Assembly: GCA_007449985.2 (NCBI GenBank)
Contig: VIIQ02000827.1
Location: 496,001-560,000, forward strand
Reading direction: 5' to 3'
Length of the DNA: 64,000 nucleotides
Source: Desmodesmus armatus
Lineage: Eukaryota; Chlorophyta; Chlorophyceae; Sphaeropleales; Scenedesmaceae
Of the stretch, positions 56,001-64,000 are shown piece by piece. Position numbers and translations under genes: made by a program. Under the pieces are notes generated by a model that was given only the letters and a program-made list of their open reading frames with translations, had not been told where the DNA came from and did no database searches. How positions within the stretch are numbered: the first letter of the stretch is position 1; every line of letters starts with the position of its first letter.

Positions 56001-59000
56001 ACACTCGACATGATGATGCCTGAGCTGAGCACCTTCACACCTGCGCAACTGCTGCTGACCAGCAAGCAAGCTGCCCACACAAGAAACCACATGGTGCACA
56101 GGTGCGCCTCAGCATGCTGGCTCCCCTACACTGACACACCCAGTTATTTTGTGCTTCTTTCTACATGAGCTTCTGTCTGGCTACCACAAATGCAGAGGCA
56201 TGAGAGGCACCTTTACCGCAAACACATACAGCAGACACCCCCCCCCCCCAATTCACTCACCTACAGATCCCAGCACAGCAGGCAGGACAACCCTCACGCC
56301 ATGGCTAGCACCACCGCCAGACTGCTCCGCCACGGCATCAGGGTTGAGCTCCGTGTATGCCTGAAGCAGGCACCCCCGCTGGGCCGCGACGGTGGGCTTT
56401 GCAGTGCACTCCATAGATGGCTGGGAACACAACCATGCGCTGTTGATATACCACACAGATAAGGTGCCGTTGTAACCAGGGCCCAGCTGTTGAACCAGAT
56501 CGGCAGGCAACTTGGTAGCGTCACCTGCAGCGCCCTCCTGCTGCTGCTGCTGCTGCATGGCCTGCAAGGCTTCTGAGCGTGTAACATTCGGCGGCAGGGT
56601 CCAGCCAAAGCGGTCGTCGTAGGCGAAGTTTGTCATGAGCAGCACCTGCTGCCTGCAAAGGTCGTGGTTGGGCCACCTGGGTGTTCAGGAACACAGACAC
56701 AAAGATGCAAGTGAGGGGAGCCTCTGGCAACAGGGTTGCATGCAGCCACTGGAGCAACGTGCCTTGCAAGGCGTGGCACTATCCGACCAGAACTGCGCGC
56801 AGGGTCAGGCTGAGGCAGCCAATGCAGCGGAGCACACTGGCACAGTGATGCTGCTGCTGGCGCTCAAACACATGCTGCTTGCACACACACTGCATGCACG
56901 GAACTGAACTCTCTGGCAGAGAAAGATCCATAGCTGCACGCGCCTAGCTGCATGTGGCAATACATGCAGCAGGTACACTTCCATGAGAAGCAAAACATGC
57001 CCAGTAGTACCGCTCGGAGTCATGTGACCTACGTGGGGTGGCTGTAGTAGGGCCTGACGGCAGGCTGATCCAGGGTCGCTGCATACACAGGCCCCAATCC
57101 GGTCCTGTTGGCAAACTCCTGGGGCAGAGGAGGCAGTACACTGTAGCTGTTGTTGTCTCCTGCACCACTGCTGGGGTCTGTGTTGACGGCCGCACCCTTG
57201 TCGCCGTCTGCATTGCCAGTGACGGATCCCCCAGCAGCCAAGCGGGTGCCAGAAGTTGCAGGACACCAGGTTTGGGGCTGTCCCACTTTAACAGCCTGTC
57301 GGCCAGGAATCGCCTGAGACCGCACTTGATGGAGGGCGGTGCTGCTCTGCTGCGGTTGCACAGGAAGACAGAGTCCGTCAGGCTGCAGAAGGAACGTGTC
57401 GTTGACGATCAGCCTGCTCCCTTGATCGAACCTAAACAGCATCAAGGGCTTTTCGTGACCGATGCTGCATCGTGACAGCAAGAGGTGCTGCACCGTGATG
57501 GTCACGCCAGCCGGAATCTGCACTCGATCCGTCATCAAGCTGCAGTCGAGCTGCATGCGAGGGCCACGAGGATCGGCCATGATTGTTACGTTGCGGTCGA
57601 TGACGTACGGATCCTCCGAAAGCCAGCTCGGACAGGTAGAGGTGTTCATCGTTGAATCGGCGATCACCAGGATCTGAGTTACGCTGGGGTCGACCAAGCA
57701 GTCGTGAACCATCCAGCCGTTGAGGGCCGGGCAGGGAGGGTTGGCGTCTGGGTTGACTGCACGGAAGGCTGCAGCCAGACAGGCCTCTGTAGAAGTAAGA
57801 CAACAGGATGTACCAGGTGAAGCAGCAGAAACAGCAGCTCGGGTAAGCCTGTGATGTTGCCCAAAGTCAGACAGAGTTGCCACGACCAAGGGCTTCCGCA
57901 GGTGAACATGTGGCAGGCCAAGTGACTCGCACGGCAATAATCACGCTGCTACCACAGCCTGTGAGCTGGATCTTGCTGCTAAGGCCACCCCAATCAATGC
58001 ACAAAAGCCAGCCACAAACAGCAGGAGATGCGATGGCGATGTATGTAAACAGTACCTTGCTGACATCTTTCCCATGTGTTTGCCTTGCGTGCTTGCTCTC
58101 ATGCTGTGCTTGCTAATCAGGATGAGCGCCCAAGAGCCCACTTACCTGTACCGTTCTGGCGCACGCAATCGGCAGACACTGGGTTGAGACACATGATGGC
58201 CGAGCGTGTCGCCAGCATCTTGAAAGGCTCAGGCTTCGGCTTGGTGTTGGTCGTGCTGCCGTTGATGGGAGTGGGTATCTCCTCCCACGCTACGTTGCCC
58301 AGCAGCAAAGCGGACTGCTGGCAGGTGTTGCTGTCTGTGCGGTTTGACAGCACGTCTGGCAGCAGCTGTAGAGGCAGGAGGGTCTGGTTGGCGCTGGCTG
58401 GTGCTGCGCGCGAGCACCAGCTGCCTGGATTTGCGAGCGAGGTGTACTGCTGGGTGCTGGGGAGCCCTGCAGGAACTGAAAGGCCAGGCTGGCGCGGCAG
58501 GATGTTTGTCAAGCCCTGTGCTGTTGGCAGCGGCAGACAAACACTGCCTTGGTTCTCGATGGTGTTGTTGAGGATGAGGGTGGAGCCATTGCGCTTTGTG
58601 ATAAACCCTGCTGTGCTGAGCGTCCTGCAGTCCACCAGCACAAGTGACCTGAACTCGAAGACAAAACCAGCAGGAAGCTGGAAGCGGCCATCCAAGTGCT
58701 GGCAGTTTATCCAGAAGGGGCTGTTTGCAGCTGCTGTGGCGAGCTGGGCTGCAGCAGCTGCGCCAGAGGGCTCCAGGGGCGCGCCTGCGGCAGCAGCGGC
58801 TGCGATCGCCTCTGGAGAAAGCGACACCATGGTCACATTCCGAGAGATGATGGTCGCTGGGAAAGCTTCGCTGGCAGGGAATGGGCATGTGTCCAGACTG
58901 AACGTGATCTGCAAAAGGAGGCATGACACATGCCATAGCACAGTCAGCCCTACTAGGGCTAGTAGAAACAGGGTAATGCAGCATGATGCCAGCTGAGGGA

Positions 59001-59307
59001 GGGGCCAGCGTAGGCATGATGCACAGCAGCTGATATGACACCCACTGCTGTCATGGACAAGTTGTGGTGCTGCTTGCTGCTCTGCTGTTCTGCCCACCCG
59101 ATAAGCTGGTATGCCCTCCATGAACCCCACCACCCCTCTCACGTTGCTGGCAATCAACAGCCATGTGACCTCTGGAGATGTGAGGGCTGCATGGGTCTCG
59201 TATCCATTGCTGACCACCACAGATTTAGCTGAGGCAGGAGACAGTCCTGAGAGGACCAACAGCAGTGCAGAGAAGACCAACAGCAAGCGCGCCATGGCTG
59301 ACAGCAT
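50036..59307 (-). CDS. Receptor-like tyrosine-kinase-like (TKL) Ser/Thr protein kinase
   Basis: Nineteen - strand exons (59307-59098, 58908-58146, 57786-57033, 56676-56261, 55903-55712, 55400-55310, 54993-54878, 54329-54242, 53908-53824, 53768-53598, 53428-53298, 52959-52860, 52518-52469, 52087-52029, 51688-51615, 51333-51283, 50965-50922, 50598-50495, 50211-50036) join in phase to 1,224 residues. A signal peptide (ARLLLVFSALLLVLSGLSPASA) is followed by a glycosylation-rich ectodomain holding two related modules and a third Cys-containing part. Then come a membrane span (ALLLAALLLGFAYL, about 716-731), a basic stop-transfer (RHKR) and the kinase. The kinase shows the G-loop GAGSFGRV (838-845), VAVK with Lys 858, HPNLV, hinge TWIVQDLMDRGNL, catalytic loop HGDLKTEN (1063-1070), DFG (1089-1091), activation segment STRRYGTVTMMPPE, ADVYSFGIMMWEM and the C-lobe QALSRPSADQ. 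All catalytic residues are present, so it should be active. An insert of about 100 residues lies between the alpha-C and hinge regions. Ligand unknown. Confidence 0.9.
50984..51005. repeat. (CA)n microsatellite in a kinase intron
   Basis: About ten CA units (cgcacacacacacacacacacgc) just upstream, in - strand terms, of kinase exon 17. They fall inside the intron and do not touch the acceptor. Confidence 0.9.
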
Positions 59308-60758
59308 AAAACTGACCAACCGATCCAAAAACACTTGCTGGATGTCTTGTTGCTTCGCTGCACTGCCTTGATAATGATGATTCGGATGTGATCACCGGAA
59401 GCGACCACAAGCTAGCGAGGCCTCGGCTGCTCTGCGCATGCAGTTGGTTGCAGCTATTATGCCTGTATTAAAAACTGTATGGCAAAGGACAGGCCCACTG
59501 GGACAGCGCGAGAAACAGAAGAGTGACGGCGAATGTGCGTGACGCGAGTTAGAACCAGCACAAAGAAACAATGCGACCTCGCCTGTCAATTCAAAATGAT
59601 CGTTAGTGAAAGTGATCAAGGGTACGGCTCGCATGCGGCGTCCAAGGGTCATGACTCATAAGATATTGGCCCGATTTCAATGGCTGTAATTGAAATCTCC
59701 GTTATAACCAAACATCCTGGTTCCAAACTGTGCTCCTCAAGACTCATGAATGATCACTAGAGTAAGCCTGCACACCGCATTCCCGCTGAGTGCCAGGTGC
59801 TGTAGCAGCGCTTGCTCAGCACTGCTCTGACCCCTTCAACCGACACACCGATGGCTGCTGCTGCATGGGCTGTGCACGTCACTGCAATCCACTAAGCGGA
59901 TGTGTCCTGCTTTGTTGAGTGGCACCCTTCAGCTCCAGGCTGTATCCCCAAGCTGACTTTGGCCAGCTTCCCACCTCTTTTTCCATGGACACCGTTTGAG
60001 GCTTGCTGCAGTTGCCGTACAGCACGATCACACGTACGGCCGTCCACATCAAACCTGACACTGCCACTGCATGATCCGAACATTGGTGTTACACGGCATG
60101 CCACGCCCAATCATCTGGCGGGCATCGTATGCGTGATCAAAACGGTCTGAAGCTGTCAGGCAAGCCCTGTACTACTACTGATGCCAACCGTGCTTTCTTT
60201 CACAACAGGCAAAGCTTTGTAGTGCTCATCACGACCCACAAGCAATGCCCTGGAGTCTATGTGGTACTGCAGGGCAGCAGGCACAAAACCACACTGTATG
60301 CATAGCTGCATGGACGAGGGCAACAGATCACACACACATCAACTGAAGTGGCGATCACACTTGCATGTGACATTCACCGCCGACAGTCCTGGCATGCCAG
60401 GCATGCTGTTTGACCAATAGCACCACCTCAATGTTCAATCCTGGGGGCTGCTAGAAAGGGAGGGGCGTGGCTGCAGTGAAATTCACAACTAGCTGACACG
60501 AAAGTGACTGAATAGAGAAGCCACGGGCAATCAAATTGACTCGTCTCCGTTCACGTCACAAACTGACGTGAATAAGGAGCAGCAAGGCAGTCTGCACCGC
60601 CTGCTGATCTAGAGTGTACAAGCCCACAAGCCGCTCCAGTAGTACTGCTGCAGCTCGCCTCAGAGCTAATCAACAAAACCTCAACTCCTGCAGTTAACCT
60701 GGCAGCCTGCAACTAAACTGGAAGAATGCAGGTGTAGCAGTCTGGCAGGGCACCTGGA

Positions 60759-60812
60759 TCCTGCAACACACAAGCAGCACAAAGAGATCCTGCAACACAC
60801 AAGCAGCACTTG
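60759..60812 (+). repeat. 30-base tandem duplication
   Basis: GATCCTGCAACACACAAGCA followed by GCAC occurs twice, separated by AAAGA. Non-coding. Confidence 0.9.
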
Positions 60813-63800
60813 CAACTGAACGAACTGGCACTCAGCTTATGCAGCTGCACAGCGTCTCCAGTAGGGAGGATGCAGCGCCCTGCGGCACAACGTTGCGTCC
60901 GACCACACAAAGCCACGATAAGCATAAGCAACATCCGAGGGAAGCGGTGCACCTGCACATGACTGCGGCCACCACAGCCACCGATCTCACACAAAAGGCC
61001 GGCGGCCTGAGACCTGAAACGGCCAAGGCTTACGCAATCACCCACGCTTTTTGTGGCGGCTGTAAGTGCCTACATAACAGTGCACGCCTTGACAGCTGCC
61101 CAGCACACTTGCTGTCAATGCTGCTGTTGCCCCCGGCAGTTGACTGAGCTGCAACAAACATGCCCTGGCCCTGCCTACAAGACAGATACAGCATATAAAG
61201 CAACAAGGGCAGCTTACTAGTCCTGCAGGGCAAGCTGGTAGCAGTACTGTGCTGATAGGGGTCGGGCTTGACAATGGTGGGCCGACACCATGACACACGT
61301 AAACCACACAGACCAAGGCAGCCAATCGAGCATGACAAGACATGCCCAATCCACATTCTGCCAGGCAGAGATCTCACAGGGCCTGCCACTGGCACGAGCA
61401 GGTGCGAGCACAGTTGCACCTGGTTGGCCCATCCACGTACATGTGCGTGTAACACACATGCACGGGCTGCGTACGTAGAGCTATGTTAAACAACAAAAGT
61501 TGGGAGCAGGTCCACAACAGGGAAACTTGCAGCAGCCCTCCATCAGGACGCCGCAGCAACACAAGTGCTGGATCATACACCTAAACATACGCAGGTAATC
61601 CATCCTCCTAAGGTAAGCTCCTGGGAGCCGCCTCCATTGCAAAGGCTTGATTTGCTACACACACCGGCAACACAAGTGCGTAGCTATCCCCAAACAAGAT
61701 AGCTGTCCGGCACCCAGGTGCTGGGTGGTAGACTGACTTCACCACCGCAAGTTGCACAGTTTTTGTCCCTGCTCCTCAGCACGGATAAACAAGGTGCTTC
61801 CTCGGCTGCTGCCAGCACATTCACTGCATAGCCGCGACTGAAGTAGCAGCATGCAGCGCAATCAGCCAGGTCAAACCACCCTGGGACCCAAGATGACAGG
61901 CTGCAGTGTGTTGCTCTCTAGACATGATGGCGTGCCGCGATAGCATGCAACATGACAGCACAGCGTCACACCACACCATAGGTCAGTTTGGAATGAGCTG
62001 GCGCGACGCAAAACTACGGTGTCCTGCCGGCAATATAGCAAGCAGGGCAGCAGCCTGGCCTAAGGGCTGCATGTTGCATCCAAAGAACCCACTCGGAACG
62101 CGTACATGTGTAAAGCATCAGTGCAATCTCTTGCTGGCGCACACAAGTCCTGTCATACCGCAATACTTAGCAGGGCCACAAGAGATGACGCGCAAAACAC
62201 TGGGGCAAGTGAACAGCAAACGCAGCAAAAGCGCAACCGCACATGGCACAGGTACAGCCCTACCCTTCGGGCACCACTTCGGTGCCCCGTCACAACATAC
62301 AAGGGCCAGGGCATGCCTTGTTTGCCAGCAGGCAACAGATACGTGCCTGCCAACTCCAATGCATCCCTCTCCTAGGGCCCAACCTGGGGGCTGAATGCAC
62401 AAAATACAGCTGTCGGCAGCTGCCCTAGAGGATCAGCACACCTCACATCAGCTGAGTGCACCTCAACATCATGATGTCAATCTTTCGCCACCCACAAACA
62501 CAACAACCTCGTGTAGTCAAGCTTAGCAGCCAGCCTCTGGTCTGATCCTAAAGCGCGCATAGAGACACGAAGCTCTGCTGTGCTCCAGAGGTGCCCTAGC
62601 CCACTAGTACCTGCCCGGCCGCCCAAGCCACAACTTGTGGTACCTGAAGTAAAGGCCGCTCAGGTTGCCAGTCAAAGCATTGATTGGTCTATGACAGTAC
62701 CTGGCGGTCTAAGCTCCTGGATAGGGCACGGTCACACTTCCAGCCAAACAAACCATGTCACAGGCACAGGTTGGACGCGGCACTGAATAAGCCGCTGACA
62801 ACAGCAGCAGATAACCTACATAGCACCGATATCCCAGGCGTACTGCATATCACCAACAGCCCACACACGAGGTAACAGCAAAGTGTAAACATGCCGTGGT
62901 AAGAGCAAAGTGGCAACATGCGCTGGAGTGAGCAGTACTGCAGCTGTCACAGCTGCCGGCACGGAACCCACGCGAGCAGTACACTGCCAGACACCTCAAC
63001 GCCAGCAGTAGTGCTGAGACCGTGTGGATACGAAGGTTTGCCAGTGCCAGCGGTCAAGGTATCCAAGACGCTGCCTTCCAACGCCACAGCGCGTCAGTGC
63101 AACACAATAACGATGCCGCGTCATCGGCAAGATAAGCAAGCAGGCTGCTGGCGAGCCAGCAAGGTGTACATGCATGCAGGGTGTGTGAGAAGCCGGAGAA
63201 CAAGTCAGCACTTGCCATGGTCAATGTCAAAGCCAAGCAGACATATGTGTGTTTGGCTGACGGGTCCACCGCCACCAATAGACGGTCACCAGGAGTAATG
63301 ACACCCACAAACACAACCTTGGGCGCAACTTGGACAAGTGTCTCAGCACTTCAGCCTTACTGGCGCATGTGCATCAGCCCTGAATGGTCGTGAAAGTGAG
63401 GCTGCCAACCGTGCATGTGAAGAGCTAAGCGGTGCCCAGGGAAGGCCACCAAATCCCCGCGCATGCGGCTAACCAACAGCAGCAATGCAACGCTTGTCAC
63501 AGCAACTGACAGCAACTACCATTGTGTAACATCAGACACCACACAAGCACGGTTATTACGGTCCCCGCAGGTCAGCGCATGCTTGGTCAACATGCGTCCA
63601 CTCAGCAGGGGCGCCTGTGAAAGCCACCATACTTACGCTGCTGCAACACCCGTCACGCCACAGGCCTTCAACTCTCAAGACAACACCACCTGAACAGTCA
63701 ATGCCTGCGCGCAGCAGCGCCTTGTGCGTGGCGCACCAGCACATGCCCACCACCCCCACCCGCTAACACAAAGAGAAACCGCATTCTGAGGTATAAGGTG

Positions 63801-63948
63801 TCAACTTGTTGCAGACGCGTGTGCCGCCCCTCGCCTGCACATTGCTCATGTGCCACACTAATGCCGCCACCATGACGCATGCGGATGCAGTGACAAACTC
63901 CTAATATGCCTTGCAGGACAGCTGCAGGACAGCAGCATGAGTGCCTTC

Positions 63949-63984
63949 CAGCACAGTCAACAGGCCAGCACAGTCAACAGGACC
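63949..63984 (+). repeat. 18-base tandem duplication
   Basis: CCAGCACAGTCAACAGG occurs twice in direct succession near the right edge of the window. Non-coding. Confidence 0.85.
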
Positions 63985-64000
63985 AGATCAGCACGACCTC

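Larger units (their letters stand above)
59308..64000. other. Gene-poor A/C-rich stretch upstream of the kinase gene
   Basis: No supported exon on either strand. The first part must contain the kinase promoter and 5' untranslated region. The sequence to 64 kb stays A/C-rich on the + strand, the composition of introns and untranslated regions of - strand genes here, so it may be the 3' part of a - strand gene beginning beyond the window. Open frames are short. Two small tandem duplications are listed separately. Confidence 0.4.

Overview
The window looks like nuclear DNA of a green alga of the Chlamydomonadales (a Chlamydomonas, Volvox or Haematococcus relative). It has many short phase-consistent GT-AG introns. 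CAG/CTG microsatellites occur in exons and at 3' splice sites. The mitochondrial ATP synthase beta gene carries a C-terminal extension known from Chlamydomonas. It also holds a tyrosine-kinase-like receptor kinase and an arginine-rich tandem CCCH zinc-finger gene. The exact genus is not decided here; Haematococcus is a guess from the CTG-rich introns and the leucine-rich-repeat gene style.

I built gene models by joining open frames across GT-AG introns and checking that codon phase is conserved. Left part (1-12.2 kb): an F-box-like/LRR gene with an apparent frameshift (2643-4127, +), then an eight-exon TraB-family gene (5571-9766, +) whose introns contain two decayed tandem copies of its own exons. 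The spacer after it holds two clusters of GATGTC/GACATC palindromes. Next comes a two-exon, 1,099-residue Ser/Ala-rich protein with seven 14-residue repeats (12183-15874, +).

Middle part (20-31 kb): a three-exon, 347-residue protein of unknown family (22014-20419, -). Divergent from it is a multi-pass membrane protein (22714-23994, +) with a tandem paralogue (26363-27610, +). A four-exon ubiquitin-like protein follows (28950-30363, +).

Right part: a complete 17-exon mitochondrial ATP synthase beta gene (31399-37910, +, 577 residues), an RR-type tandem CCCH zinc-finger gene (39719-42710, +), and a 19-exon TKL receptor kinase (59307-50036, -, 1,224 residues) with a duplicated ectodomain, one membrane span and a full kinase domain.

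The long gene-poor stretches (15.9-20.4, 42.7-50.0 and 59.3-64 kb) are not random. The + strand is G/T-rich downstream of + genes and A/C-rich downstream of - genes, with switches near 18.36 and 48.85 kb. At the second switch, TGTAA poly(A) signals lie on both strands in a perfect 12-bp inverted repeat, suggesting a convergent transcript end. The genes do not form one pathway. They cover energy metabolism (ATP2), signalling (TKL kinase), RNA regulation (CCCH), protein modification (ubiquitin-like) and membrane proteins of unknown role. No bacterial-style operon, CRISPR array, tRNA or rRNA was recognised.
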